Numbered from the stretch's first letter, positions 8,978 through 18,378 are shown. The stretch is 64,000 nt of DNA from UBA2330 sp035443185 (GCA_035443185.1 DAORRV010000001.1:1-64000), one strand, 5' to 3'. Notes: a model not told the origin generated them from the letters alone. Numbers and translations: made by a program.

Positions 8978-9049
8978 ATTAAGAATTAAGAATTAAAAAT
9001 TAGGAATTAAGAATTACGAGTTACGAGTTACGTTTTACAAGTTACAAAC
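8977..9049. repeat. A/T-rich short tandem repeats
   Basis: Directly after moaCB lie degenerate repeats of AATTAAG/AATTAGG (8977-9013), then ACGAGTT twice and related TTACAAGTT (about 9016-9048). Similar low-complexity intergenic runs recur in the window. They carry no coding signal. Confidence 0.6.
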
Positions 9050-9125
9050 AGAGAAAAATATCTTTTATACAGAAGATTTATTTTTTAACTATTACAAAAA
9101 CTTTTAAAATTAAGAATTAAATATT

Positions 9126-10154
9126 ATGATCTCCTTTAAGTATGAACTTGAGAAAAAGGAACCAAAAATATTACCGGGGGGAATAACCAGAGGTGCTTCA
9201 GTTGTTGATTTTCCTGCTTCCGTAGGAATTGCAGGAGTTTCCATGAGACTTGAATCAGGCGGTATGAGGGAACTTCACTGGCATGCTAACGCTGCCGAAT
9301 GGGGTTATGTAATCAAAGGCAGCTGTCGGACAACTATATTACATCCGGACGGTACATCTTTTATAGATACATTTGATCCGGGAGATGTATGGTATTTTCC
9401 AAGAGGATATGGACATTCCATACAGGGAATAAGTGATGAAGAATGTCACTTCATTTTAATTTTTGATAATGGAGATTTTTCTGAAGATCACACATTCAGT
9501 ATTACAGATTTTATTGCTTCCACTCCACCTGAAATAGTTGCTCAGAATTTAGGGATCACGCTTGATGAAGTAGGAATGCTGCCTAAACGTGAGGTGTATT
9601 TTGCAAAAGGGAAAGTTCCTGATGATCAATCTTTTACTTCAGCATCAGTAAGTGACCCTGAGCTGACAACTAAACACCGTTACCCTTTGCTGGCTCAGGA
9701 GCCGAGAAGAGTTCCGGGAGGAGGAACACAAAAGACTGTAACTCAAAAAGAATTTCCGATCAGCAAAACAATGGCAGGTTCAGTACTTGAAATTCAGCCG
9801 GGTGGTTTACGGGAAATGCACTGGCATCCGAATGCTGATGAATGGCAGTATTATATTCAGGGCAAAGCTCAGATGGGAGTCTTTCTTGCACAGGGAAATA
9901 AAGTAATAGAAGACTTTAATGAGGGTGATATCGGTTATGTGCCGATGGGAGCAGGGCATTATATAAAAAATACGGGTGACGAAGTGTTAATAGTTTTGGT
10001 AGGTTTTAATGACGGAGATTATCTGGCATTAGATCTGAGTGACTGGCTCAGATCAAATCCGGATAGTTTACTACAGACTAATTTTGAAGTTGGAGAAGAT
10101 TTGATAAAAAAATTCCCAAAAGAAAATAAATTTATAATTCCTTCAAATAAATAA
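9126..10154 (+). CDS. Bicupin, oxalate decarboxylase-like
   Basis: This 342-residue protein has two cupin domains. The first has HWHANAAEWGYVIKG and the later metal-binding His (FPRGYGHSIQG). The second repeats this as HWHPNADEWQYYIQG and VPMGAGHYIKN. Each domain therefore keeps the 3-His/1-Glu Mn site of OxdC, which converts oxalate to formate and CO2. The N-domain lid, SENST in Bacillus OxdC, reads SEDHT here: the catalytic Glu is kept but its neighbours differ. No signal peptide is seen, so it acts in the cytoplasm. It is one base upstream of the aldolase gene, so the two are co-transcribed. Confidence 0.85.
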   Translation: MISFKYELEKKEPKILPGGITRGASVVDFPASVGIAGVSMRLESGGMRELHWHANAAEWGYVIKGSCRTTILHPDGTSFIDTFDPGDVWYFPRGYGHSIQGISDEECHFILIFDNGDFSEDHTFSITDFIASTPPEIVAQNLGITLDEVGMLPKREVYFAKGKVPDDQSFTSASVSDPELTTKHRYPLLAQEPRRVPGGGTQKTVTQKEFPISKTMAGSVLEIQPGGLREMHWHPNADEWQYYIQGKAQMGVFLAQGNKVIEDFNEGDIGYVPMGAGHYIKNTGDEVLIVLVGFNDGDYLALDLSDWLRSNPDSLLQTNFEVGEDLIKKFPKENKFIIPSNK

Positions 10155-10155
10155 T

Positions 10156-11235
10156 GTGGATCAAAAATTTAAATCTATAAATTTCATCACAGACGGGATT
10201 GGATTTTCACCTGAGGAGTATATTGAGAAACTTTCAGAAATAAACAGGTCTGAAAAAATTGAAAGAGATTTATATGGAAATGGCGGATCTGCAAAATTAC
10301 TGGAAGAAGAGTTTGCTGTAATAACCGGAAAGGAAAAATGTATTTATCTTCCGACCGGGACTATGGCAAATCATCTGAGTGTCAAATTACTGAATGGTGA
10401 AAATACAAAAGTCATAGTTCCTGAAAACAGTCATATGTTTCGTGATGAAGCAGATGGATTATTTAGTGTTCATAGAAAAAGATTAATACCTATTGGAAAA
10501 GGTAAACCATATTTTGAACTGGACGATCTAAAAGAAACTTTAGATTATTTAAAAAGCGGAGAGACATTTGACAGCGGTACGGGCACTGTAGTAATTGAAA
10601 ATCCTGTGAGGCGTGCAGATGGAAAGTATGTGCCGATAGAAACAATAAAAGAAATTTCTGATTTCTGCAGAGAAAATGGTTATAAACTTCATCTCGACGG
10701 AGCACGCATACATTTAGCATCTGCTTATACGAATATCCCTATTTCTGAATATTCATCTTTTTTTGATACAATTTATATTTCACTTTATAAATGTCTGAAT
10801 GCTGCCGGCGGTGCAGTACTATGTGGGGATTCAGAAGTAATTGACAGGATTCCTCATCAGATAAAAATACATGGCGGTACAGTTTTTCAGTCATGGAATA
10901 ATACTGCGATGGCACTTCATTTCCAAAAGGATATCGAATCTAAATGGCAGGAAATCATTTCATTGTCAGAAAATTTAATAGTTGAAATCAATAAAATTGA
11001 TGGGATTAGAATTGAAAAGATTGAACAAGGTACAAATATCTTTAACCTAGTGCCAAATCAGAATATAGATTTTAATGAGTTTTCAAATTTTCTTGGTAAA
11101 GAGCATAAAATTTATATTGGTCGAATTACAGATACAGGAAAAATAAAATTTACTATCAATGAAAGTTTGTTTAGAATGGAAATCTATAAAATATTAAATA
11201 TCTGGGAAAAAGGAATTGAGATTTCTAAGAAGTAA
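10156..11235 (+). CDS. Threonine-aldolase-family PLP enzyme
   Basis: This 359-residue fold-type I PLP enzyme resembles low-specificity L-threonine aldolase (threonine to glycine plus acetaldehyde) and related beta-eliminating lyases. Evidence is LYGNGGSAKLLEEEFAVITG, YLPTGTMANHLSVKLL (phosphate-binding region), LHLDGARIHLASAY (Asp-Gly-Ala-Arg binding the pyridine and substrate), and SLYKCLNAAGGAVLCG, whose Lys forms the Schiff base. The start is GTG at 10156, one base after the cupin stop, indicating an operon. Substrate specificity within the family cannot be fixed from sequence. Confidence 0.85.
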   Translation: MDQKFKSINFITDGIGFSPEEYIEKLSEINRSEKIERDLYGNGGSAKLLEEEFAVITGKEKCIYLPTGTMANHLSVKLLNGENTKVIVPENSHMFRDEADGLFSVHRKRLIPIGKGKPYFELDDLKETLDYLKSGETFDSGTGTVVIENPVRRADGKYVPIETIKEISDFCRENGYKLHLDGARIHLASAYTNIPISEYSSFFDTIYISLYKCLNAAGGAVLCGDSEVIDRIPHQIKIHGGTVFQSWNNTAMALHFQKDIESKWQEIISLSENLIVEINKIDGIRIEKIEQGTNIFNLVPNQNIDFNEFSNFLGKEHKIYIGRITDTGKIKFTINESLFRMEIYKILNIWEKGIEISKK

Positions 11236-11250
11236 TATATCGGATCAATA

Positions 11251-11598
11251 TCACCGGTCAGAAAATTGAAATTTGTTTCCCTCAGGATCACTTCCGTCAC
11301 AAAAGTTCATTCCTTCAAAAGTAAATATCTTCCCCATCTTAATTCCATTTTTTTCAATCAGCTCTTTTGCTTTTTTCACATCTTTTTTATAAAATACGAT
11401 CTTCACATTATTATGAAAATCCCCTTTACCTTTTTGCCCGGTCTTGTGTAATGCAATACAACAGTTGCCGGCTTTTAGCTCAGTCCAGTCTGGGTTAGCA
11501 ATTCCTATTACTTTTAATGCCAGAATATTTTTGTAAAATTCTGTGCATTTTAAAACGTCATTTACAAATAAAATAATTCTTGAGATTTTTTCAGGCAT
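11251..11598 (-). CDS. VOC-family (glyoxalase-like) protein
   Basis: This 115-residue vicinal oxygen chelate domain has two beta-alpha-beta-beta-beta repeats: ISRIILFVNDVLKCTEFYKNI at the N-terminus and VKIVFYKKDVKKAKELIEKN in the middle, ending FCDGSDPEGNKFQFSDR. The family includes glyoxalases, dioxygenases and antibiotic-binding proteins. Few clear metal ligands are seen, so the function is left open. It converges with the aldolase gene, leaving 15 bases between the two stops. Confidence 0.8.
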   Translation of the reverse strand: MPEKISRIILFVNDVLKCTEFYKNILALKVIGIANPDWTELKAGNCCIALHKTGQKGKGDFHNNVKIVFYKKDVKKAKELIEKNGIKMGKIFTFEGMNFCDGSDPEGNKFQFSDR

Positions 11599-11699
11599 GT
11601 TTGTGATTTTAAAATTAAGTTTTAGGAAATTATCATTTCTTTAATTTAAAAAATTAAATAACGGATCAATAAAGTTTTTACGAAAATAAAGTTCAAAAA

Positions 11700-12956
11700 T
11701 TACTTTATCAACATCATTCTTTTTACTGATACAGATTTTCCTGAGCTGAGTTTGTAATAATAAATACCGCTTGGATTATCTGCTGCATTAAATTTTACTA
11801 TATAACTGCCGGGTGTAAGGTTTTCATTCAACAATATATCAGTTTCTTTTCCATTTGTATCATAAATTTTCAGAGTAGTATATCCTGTTTTCAGAATATC
11901 AAATTTTATATTTGTTTCAGGATTGAATGGATTTGGAAAATTCTGATACAAATTAAATGATTCAGCATTATTATTTGAAGCATTATTATTGGAAATGCTA
12001 AGTGGTGTATATTGTGTCACAGGTTCAGTGATCGTTACATGACCGCCAGGAGGAACATTTCCGGGTACAACTTCGCCATAAAATGTATTACCAATTATGT
12101 AAGGATATACAGGTTCACCAAGTGAATCGATAGTTATAAAATAAGCATATATTCCATTTGGATATTCAGGCGTAATGCAAAATCTTCCATTATGTGAATC
12201 GAGATCTGCACCATTCGTATTCAATTCATAATCTTCTTTAAAACATCCCAGAGGATATTGAGTGCTGATATTTGGTCCCCATTGATTTTGAGGAAGTACA
12301 GTTCCATCGGGAAGTGTAGTTCTCGTAGTGATATTTCTTTTTACATAACCGCTTACCATTCTTCTGATACTTCCGGTTCCGTTTGTATCTGAAAATCCAT
12401 ACGGACCATACAGCGGATAGCCGTCAAACATGTAACCAAGTATCGGTGAATGTTCAGAAGGCACAGGAGTATAGAGATATTTCATATTAATATGATAATG
12501 ATAAACACCGCCAGGTGCAGGATGTCCGCCTGATGAATCGAAACTAACGGCTTCAAAATACTGAGCAACTCTGTGCCAGATATTCAGATTGTTGTAAGAC
12601 ATAGCATCTCCATAATTGAAAAGTACTACTCCATTTTTTAAAACACCAATCTGTCCATTTCCTGCAGTGGAAGGAGTTGGGTCAGGAACAGGAAATCGGG
12701 TTATCTTGAATGTCCAGTTCTGATTGGTCGGAATATTCGGATTCATTGCCCAGGGACCGATAGTATAAGATGGAATGCCGGTACATTTAATATAGGAATA
12801 ATTATCAGAATAAAACACCTGCTGAACATCAGCGGGAATCCCATTATAACCGGTTATATTATTTATGTTTTGCTGCCATGAATAGATCTCAGGAGTGATC
12901 TGAGCATTTGCTGAAACTGATAAAATCAGTATCCAAATTACAAAAAGTTTTTTCAT
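11700..12956 (-). CDS. Secreted YHYH-domain protein with T9SS sorting domain
   Basis: This 418-residue protein has a signal peptide (MKKLFVIWILILSVSANAQ). A YHYH domain is shown by PGGVYHYHINMKYLY followed by ILGYMFDGYPLYGPYGF. The T9SS C-terminal domain begins about residue 333 (LYQNFPNPFNPETNIKF) and ends SVKRMMLIK. YHYH proteins are secreted and of unsettled role; they appear linked to surface or metal-related functions. The last ~90 residues direct secretion and anchoring by T9SS. The gene is 27 bases downstream of a lipoprotein gene on the same strand. Confidence 0.87.
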   Translation of the reverse strand: MKKLFVIWILILSVSANAQITPEIYSWQQNINNITGYNGIPADVQQVFYSDNYSYIKCTGIPSYTIGPWAMNPNIPTNQNWTFKITRFPVPDPTPSTAGNGQIGVLKNGVVLFNYGDAMSYNNLNIWHRVAQYFEAVSFDSSGGHPAPGGVYHYHINMKYLYTPVPSEHSPILGYMFDGYPLYGPYGFSDTNGTGSIRRMVSGYVKRNITTRTTLPDGTVLPQNQWGPNISTQYPLGCFKEDYELNTNGADLDSHNGRFCITPEYPNGIYAYFITIDSLGEPVYPYIIGNTFYGEVVPGNVPPGGHVTITEPVTQYTPLSISNNNASNNNAESFNLYQNFPNPFNPETNIKFDILKTGYTTLKIYDTNGKETDILLNENLTPGSYIVKFNAADNPSGIYYYKLSSGKSVSVKRMMLIK

Positions 12957-12983
12957 TTAAAAAATTTTTAAAGAAAATTATTT

Positions 12984-13403
12984 CTATTTAGCCGAATACA
13001 ATTCGAGTAGTCTTGCATTTTCTTCTGAAAGTTTGACGGCTGTGAGTTTATTATATTGATTAAACGCAATATGTCGGTAATCATCTGTAGTATTATAAAC
13101 TAATGAGATCAATACAGAATCTTGTTTGTAAAATGTCATTGAGCCTGTGGAGATGCAATACTGATACGGGAATGGTTCATCTGATACTGTATTAATAATC
13201 TCAATGATATCTTTCTGATTTGTAATGTTTGAAGTTTTTACAATCATTTTTCCTGTTGAATCAAAACCGTCTTTATATAAAAACTCTATTTTGTCGGCTG
13301 ATGAAATTTGATTTTTGACCGATAAAGAATTTTCTTCACTGCAGGAAGAGATGTTCAGAATAAATAATATAAACAGAGCCGCATAAATATTTCTAGTTAT
13401 CAT
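12984..13403 (-). CDS. Hypothetical lipoprotein upstream of the YHYH gene
   Basis: This 139-residue protein begins MITRNIYAALFILFILN and has a lipobox-like ISSC with the lipid-bearing Cys near residue 21. The mature part has no motif I recognise: short beta strands and a central ISTGSMTFYKQDSVLISLVY. Close spacing to the YHYH gene suggests the two are co-expressed at the cell envelope. Function unknown. Confidence 0.7.
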   Translation of the reverse strand: MITRNIYAALFILFILNISSCSEENSLSVKNQISSADKIEFLYKDGFDSTGKMIVKTSNITNQKDIIEIINTVSDEPFPYQYCISTGSMTFYKQDSVLISLVYNTTDDYRHIAFNQYNKLTAVKLSEENARLLELYSAK

Positions 13404-13736
13404 ACTTGTAAAATAGTTTATACAAATTTAAATGAAGTAAATTTACTGAGCAATAACATATTTGTAAAAAGATGTAACGATCAGACAAGTTAATATTGTG
13501 GAGATAAATTCTCATTGGTGAGATTGAATCTTAATTTCAATAATTTATTCTCTATACTTTTTAAAAGTTCTTTTAAGAAATATCGGGGTGCTTTCAATTA
13601 TTTCCGCCGTTGTTGGTTTTAGTGAGCGGCACGAAGGGCACGAATAGAATACAAATCTTAAATCTTGGCGGATAAAATTGAATACTAATTTTAACAATAG
13701 ACCATTGAAAAGACATATAAAATAAGTAGTTTGAAA
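13404..13736. other. Intergenic region holding a truncated TPP-riboswitch start
   Basis: No gene is seen. At 13563-13595 the + strand reads AAAAGTTCTTTT, six intervening bases, then TATCGGGGTGCTTTC. The same pieces in the same order open the complete TPP element at 15790-15826. The rest of the aptamer (GGCTGAGA, CGGATAATGCC) is missing here, so it cannot bind TPP. A short GCGGCACGAAGGGCACGAA run follows at about 13625. Confidence 0.6.
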
Positions 13737-15617
13737 TTATTTCAGTAAAGTCATCTTCTTCACATCCGTAAAACTCCCCGCAGTAAATCTATAAAAATAA
13801 ATCCCGCTTGAATAATTTTCCGCATTCCACTCTACTGAATAACTTCCGGCGCTAACATTTTCACTAGCAAGTACTTCGACTTCATTTCCAAGTACGTCAT
13901 ATATTTTTAATGAAACATGACCTGACTTAGGGCAATGGAATTTTATAATTGTGTTTGGATTGAATGGATTGGGATAATTTTGAGAGAGCGAGAAATTTCC
14001 GGGAATTTCCGTAGACTGATTGTTTTCAATATTAATAATGACTCCGTATGTAATTCCTTCTATTACCGCTCCGGTTAAAGTTACACTATAACCAAAACCT
14101 GAAGATCCCAGGTATCCAAATTTTTCCACATATTTTTCTCTATTAACATCGAATGAAAAAGGATAAGGGTAAGAAGTGGAATTTCTCAAGAAAGTCGGAT
14201 CGCCTAAAAAGTTATTGGAAATTGTTTTGCTTGTAACTACATTATTCCAATTACATATTTTAAAAATACTCCCAGTGTCCATATTAAAATCAATGATAAG
14301 AGAATTTCCATAATGATCTGAATTTATACATGACGGTTCATATTTAAGCCACTTTAAAGAAATGGAATCTATATATTCATAAGTAGCTGAAGAAGCTGTA
14401 TTGTTTGTTATTAATTTCCAATATTTTAAACCGTTACTAAAGACAGTATCTTTTTCTACAGTTACAGTATAATAATATTTTCCCGGTAAATTATTTACAA
14501 AGTACTGAAATAAATTCCCGGTTTTAAAATGTGTAATAAAATTATTCGACTGATAATAAGCATGCGTAACTTTATAAAGACCGTCACTTGTACAGGCATA
14601 TAAAGGAGAATTACTTCCGATATCTTTTGACAGCCCTAAGATTTTATTTGATCCGGGAAAAGCATTATTATATAGAGACCAGTCAACACCGGCATTTGTT
14701 GAAATAAATATTCCATTATCTGTCCCCGCATAAATTATATTCGGATTTTCTTCAGAAATCTGCAGATCTGTAAATTCAATACTCGGAGAAACATATATTA
14801 TCTGCCAGCTCAATCCGTTGTCAGTCGATTTAAATAAGTATGCAGAATTTATTCCGTATAATGAATGATCATTATTATTAAAAAATATTTTATCAAATGA
14901 CGGCGCTGCAGTATTCATAAAATCACTGCCCGAATTTGTACTTATCAGTAAATTATTCTTACCCGAAATATATATTATGTTTTTATCGAAAGGATTGCAT
15001 TTTATAAACCCACCGTCAGAAAGTTTCTTTATATCCTGAAGTGTATCCGTAATTATCCATGTCTGTCCTTTATTTGTACTTTTTTGAAAAGCGTAATTGA
15101 TCAGATCATAAGTACCGCATGTAAAAATAACCGAATCATTATTAGAGATTCCAAATCCTGTACAGTTTTTTATATCAATACTTCTGAAAGAAATGCCGCT
15201 GTTTGTAGAGAGCAGGGTAGTGTCATTGGAAATTGTATCACAGCTTATTCTTGAATTTAAAATTAATATCTGATCACTAAGATTAGAAACAGTAAAGGAT
15301 TCTATCGGGACATTATATATTTTTGGGAAATTACAGAAACTGGTAAATCTTGGATTTAGCGCATTATTAAAAGGAATTATCAAAGAATTTGAATTTTTAA
15401 CCAACTGATAATATATCCCGCCAAAAAAATTATTATTATATTCTGCATCTTCCTGTAAATAAATTCTTTTATCCGGACTATTTAACAGCTCAAAGGAATT
15501 GAATTGCCGTATTCCGATAATTGTATCTCTGTATATTGTTTCAACACCTGTCTGAGGGAATGAATTTTCGGCAGCTAAAATAAGTATGGCGATGATTATA
15601 ATTTTGATCGTTTGCAT
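13737..15617 (-). CDS. T9SS-secreted protein with sialidase/BNR-like beta-propeller repeats
   Basis: This 626-residue secreted protein starts with a signal peptide (MQTIKIIIIAILILAAENSFP). It then has BNR/Asp-box-like repeats typical of photosystem-II-assembly-like or sortilin-type propellers, for example SFRSIDIKN, FQKSTNKGQTWIITDTL, LFKSTDNGLSWQIIYVS and IFISTNAGVDWSLYNNAF. The T9SS domain begins about residue 544 (LSQNYPNPFNPNTIIKF) and ends DVKKMTLLK. The start has a strong Shine-Dalgarno (AGGAGGAG), unusual in this window. No catalytic residues are evident; it is probably a surface adhesin or binding protein. Confidence 0.85.
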   Translation of the reverse strand: MQTIKIIIIAILILAAENSFPQTGVETIYRDTIIGIRQFNSFELLNSPDKRIYLQEDAEYNNNFFGGIYYQLVKNSNSLIIPFNNALNPRFTSFCNFPKIYNVPIESFTVSNLSDQILILNSRISCDTISNDTTLLSTNSGISFRSIDIKNCTGFGISNNDSVIFTCGTYDLINYAFQKSTNKGQTWIITDTLQDIKKLSDGGFIKCNPFDKNIIYISGKNNLLISTNSGSDFMNTAAPSFDKIFFNNNDHSLYGINSAYLFKSTDNGLSWQIIYVSPSIEFTDLQISEENPNIIYAGTDNGIFISTNAGVDWSLYNNAFPGSNKILGLSKDIGSNSPLYACTSDGLYKVTHAYYQSNNFITHFKTGNLFQYFVNNLPGKYYYTVTVEKDTVFSNGLKYWKLITNNTASSATYEYIDSISLKWLKYEPSCINSDHYGNSLIIDFNMDTGSIFKICNWNNVVTSKTISNNFLGDPTFLRNSTSYPYPFSFDVNREKYVEKFGYLGSSGFGYSVTLTGAVIEGITYGVIINIENNQSTEIPGNFSLSQNYPNPFNPNTIIKFHCPKSGHVSLKIYDVLGNEVEVLASENVSAGSYSVEWNAENYSSGIYFYRFTAGSFTDVKKMTLLK

Positions 15618-15621
15618 ATTA

Positions 15622-15629
15622 CTCCTCCT
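15622..15629 (-). promoter_or_regulatory. Strong Shine-Dalgarno fixing the BNR gene start
   Basis: On the - strand the sequence reads AGGAGGAG-TAAT-ATG. Most genes in the window have only A/T-rich leaders, so this site is notable. A second one, GGAGGAG-ATC-ATG, precedes the secreted-protein gene starting at 28454. Confidence 0.7.
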
Positions 15630-15808
15630 GATCCTTTATATAAAGAAAATAATAATTATATAATTTTTTTTAATGTTAAGAATTCAATATTTAAAAACAA
15701 GCATGAAAATTAATCAGAATTAAATATTTTATGCTGTGCAATTTGCTCTATAAAAGACTTTCTATAAACAATCAGAATTTATAATTTCAAAAAGTTCTTT
15801 TTAATAAT

Positions 15809-15892
15809 ATATATCGGGGTGCTTTCTTTTGATAACTGAAGGCTGAGATGAAACCCGCGAACCTGCTACGGATAATGCCGGCGAAGGAAATG
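15809..15892 (+). ncRNA. TPP riboswitch (THI-box)
   Basis: The conserved thiamin pyrophosphate aptamer elements occur in order: TATCGGGGTGC (P1/P2), GGCTGAGATGAAACCCGCG (the pyrimidine-sensing GCUGAGA loop), AACCTG, and CGGATAATGCCGGCGAAGGA (the pyrophosphate-sensing arm). It is directly upstream of a terminator hairpin and the TonB-dependent receptor gene, so TPP should reduce receptor expression. The terminator loop contains GGTTC (15924-15928), complementary to GAACC in the aptamer 3' half, a possible switching contact. Confidence 0.95.
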
Positions 15893-15901
15893 TAATTTTT
15901 T

Positions 15902-15953
15902 AAACGCTTAAATCTTTTTACCGGGTTCAAAAAGATTTAAGCGTTTTTTTATT
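15902..15953 (+). terminator. Riboswitch expression-platform terminator
   Basis: An 18-bp perfect inverted repeat (15902-15919 and 15929-15946; AAACGCTTAAATC...GATTTAAGCGTTT) has a 9-base loop and is followed by a T-run. It lies 9 bases after the TPP aptamer and 14 bases before the receptor ATG. This is the expected transcription-attenuation platform. Confidence 0.92.
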
Positions 15954-15966
15954 TATTAAAAGCAAA

Positions 15967-18378
15967 ATGAAAAAGTCTTACATGCAGTTTTTTATTCTGT
16001 GTATTTTAATTTTATTCTTTTCAAAAATTATTTTTGCACAGGTGAATACAGAAAAAGAAACATCGGATAATAAAGATTCAACTGAATACAAAACGGAAAC
16101 TATTGATGTCGATGCTTTAAAGGGATTCAAAAGATTAACTCCGATTACATTTGAAAATATTAAGAGAGCAGAGATTGAAAAGAGGTACAGCGTGCAGGAT
16201 ATTCCGATGCTGCTAAACGGATATACAAGTATAAATTCATATTCAGAATCCGGATCATCAGTAGGTTATTCTTATCTTACACTCAGAGGTTTTGATCAGA
16301 GAAGACTTTCAATAATGATAAACGGCATTCCTCAAAATGATCCTGAAGATCATCAGGTATATTGGGTGGATATTTCTGATCTAGCTGCATCAGTTGAAAG
16401 TATTCAGATACAGCGTGGTATCGGATCAGCTTTATACGGATCGTCAGCAATCGGTGGATCTATAAATGTAGAGACCATAGATTTTTTTAAGAGGAAATTT
16501 CTGAATCTGACAGCAGGATTGGGAGATTTTAATACAAGTAAATATACTTTTGAATATTCATCCGGGAATGTAGAAAACGGATTTGGGTTTTACGGAAAGT
16601 TCACAAAATTATATACAGACGGTTACAGAGATCTATCATGGTCAGACCATCTCTCATATTTTTTAAGTGCAGGAAAAGTATTTGGAAATAATTCTGTGCT
16701 GAAGGTGAATCTGTTTGGTAGTCCGATTCAGAATCATATGGCATACTTAGGAGTTGACTATGCGGCACTAAACGGGGAGATCACGGGAGATATTTATAAT
16801 GACAGAAAAATAAATTATCTGACCTATCCGGAAGAGACGGATAATTATTTTCAGCCCCATTATGAGATTGTATATAACCTTCAGGCAAATAAAAATTTAT
16901 ACATAACGAACACACTTAGTTATATAAATGGCAATGGATATTTCAACTCACTGTTTCCTGTAGATTACGGCTATGATTTTTCTTATTACAGACTGGATCC
17001 ATTTTATGTTTCTGATACGACTACATTTAATTCTTCATATTACAGGAGAAATGATGACGGGACATTTTATTTTGATTCGACAAAGGGATATGAAATTGTA
17101 AGAAGTGATATGGTGACAAAGCTTACAGTTGACAATAATACATTCGGGTGGTTTCCGAAAGTTCAGATGACACACAGTCAGGGAAAAGGAAATCTGGTAA
17201 TGGGAGGTGAGCTGAGATTTCACAATTCAGAGCATTACGGAGAAGTGGTTTTTGGTGAAGCACTTCCTCAGGGTACAGAACCGAATCATCAATATTATTA
17301 TTATAATGGCGGAAAGAATACTTACTCAATTTTTGCAAATGAAGTTTTTAGTTTTACAAAACAACTCAATGGAATGTTAGGACTTCAGTATATACATCAC
17401 ACATATGAATTGAGTAATGACAAATTTAAGCCTTATGAGTTTTCAGTAGATTATGATTTTTTCACTCCGAGAGCCGGAGTGAATTATAATTTTACAAATA
17501 AGTTAAATGCATATATAAATTTTTCCCTGGCTAAGAGAGAGCCAAGATTAAAAGATATTTATGATGCGGAAGATCCGAACAGCGTGCCGAATTTCAGAAT
17601 AGTGGATGCTGCAAACGGAATATATGAAGATGCACTGATTCAGCCAGAAAAGATGCAGGATCTGGAGATCGGATTTGGTTATGAGTCAGAAATATTGAAA
17701 GGAGGAATTAATTTTTATAATATGAATTTCGAAAATGAGATTGTAAATAATGGACAGCTTGATAACGTGGGACAGCCGATTGTTGGAAATGCAGGCAGTT
17801 CTGTACATAGAGGACTTGAAGTAGATTTTTTACTCAGACCATTTTTTGAAAAATACTATAATGGATTTACTATAGGTGGAAATCTGACATTGTCGGATAA
17901 TTATTTTAATGAGTATACTGAAATACTTGGAGCGGATTCAGTTGGAAATATAATTTATGGAAACGACTATTCAGGAAATAAAATAATTCTGACACCTGAT
18001 GTAATTGGAAATCTTTCTCTCGAATTTTATCCGTCGGCAGGTACAGGTGCATATTTCACAATGCAGTATATAGGCAAGCAGTATCTGGATAATTCGGAGA
18101 ATGAAAGAAAAGACCCGTCTTTGCGGGATCAAGCCGGTTATGTAGATAAGTTTATAGATGCTTATACAGTATTCAATGCAGGAATTTCAGTTGATATGAT
18201 GTCATTTTCAAAAAGTAAAAGTATTAAGAATATATTTTCAAAACTTCAACTGGATTTTAAAATAAATAATATATTTAATTCACTGTATGAGACATCGGGA
18301 TATGTAAGCTACGGAGTACCGTACTGGTTACCGGCTGCTACTACAAATTATTATGCGGAGTTAAAGGTTGGATTTTGA
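15967..18378 (+). CDS. TonB-dependent outer-membrane receptor, probable thiamin transporter
   Basis: This 803-residue receptor has a signal peptide (MKKSYMQFFILCILILFFS). Its plug domain contains the classic SVGYSYLTLRGFDQRRLSIM, GIPQNDP, and IQIQRGIGSALYGSSAIGGS (about residues 148-167). A 22-strand barrel follows with a TonB-receptor C-terminal region (NPFNS-like INNIFNSLYETSGY) and terminal F. It lacks the carboxypeptidase-like N-terminal domain of SusC proteins. The upstream TPP riboswitch indicates import of thiamin or a thiamin precursor. A following inner-membrane transporter or kinase would be expected, but the sequence runs into an assembly gap 40 bases later. Confidence 0.92.
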   Translation: MKKSYMQFFILCILILFFSKIIFAQVNTEKETSDNKDSTEYKTETIDVDALKGFKRLTPITFENIKRAEIEKRYSVQDIPMLLNGYTSINSYSESGSSVGYSYLTLRGFDQRRLSIMINGIPQNDPEDHQVYWVDISDLAASVESIQIQRGIGSALYGSSAIGGSINVETIDFFKRKFLNLTAGLGDFNTSKYTFEYSSGNVENGFGFYGKFTKLYTDGYRDLSWSDHLSYFLSAGKVFGNNSVLKVNLFGSPIQNHMAYLGVDYAALNGEITGDIYNDRKINYLTYPEETDNYFQPHYEIVYNLQANKNLYITNTLSYINGNGYFNSLFPVDYGYDFSYYRLDPFYVSDTTTFNSSYYRRNDDGTFYFDSTKGYEIVRSDMVTKLTVDNNTFGWFPKVQMTHSQGKGNLVMGGELRFHNSEHYGEVVFGEALPQGTEPNHQYYYYNGGKNTYSIFANEVFSFTKQLNGMLGLQYIHHTYELSNDKFKPYEFSVDYDFFTPRAGVNYNFTNKLNAYINFSLAKREPRLKDIYDAEDPNSVPNFRIVDAANGIYEDALIQPEKMQDLEIGFGYESEILKGGINFYNMNFENEIVNNGQLDNVGQPIVGNAGSSVHRGLEVDFLLRPFFEKYYNGFTIGGNLTLSDNYFNEYTEILGADSVGNIIYGNDYSGNKIILTPDVIGNLSLEFYPSAGTGAYFTMQYIGKQYLDNSENERKDPSLRDQAGYVDKFIDAYTVFNAGISVDMMSFSKSKSIKNIFSKLQLDFKINNIFNSLYETSGYVSYGVPYWLPAATTNYYAELKVGF

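Noticed and set aside
13563..13595. A second functional TPP riboswitch
   Set aside because: Only the first ~15 conserved bases are present; the TPP-binding arms are missing.
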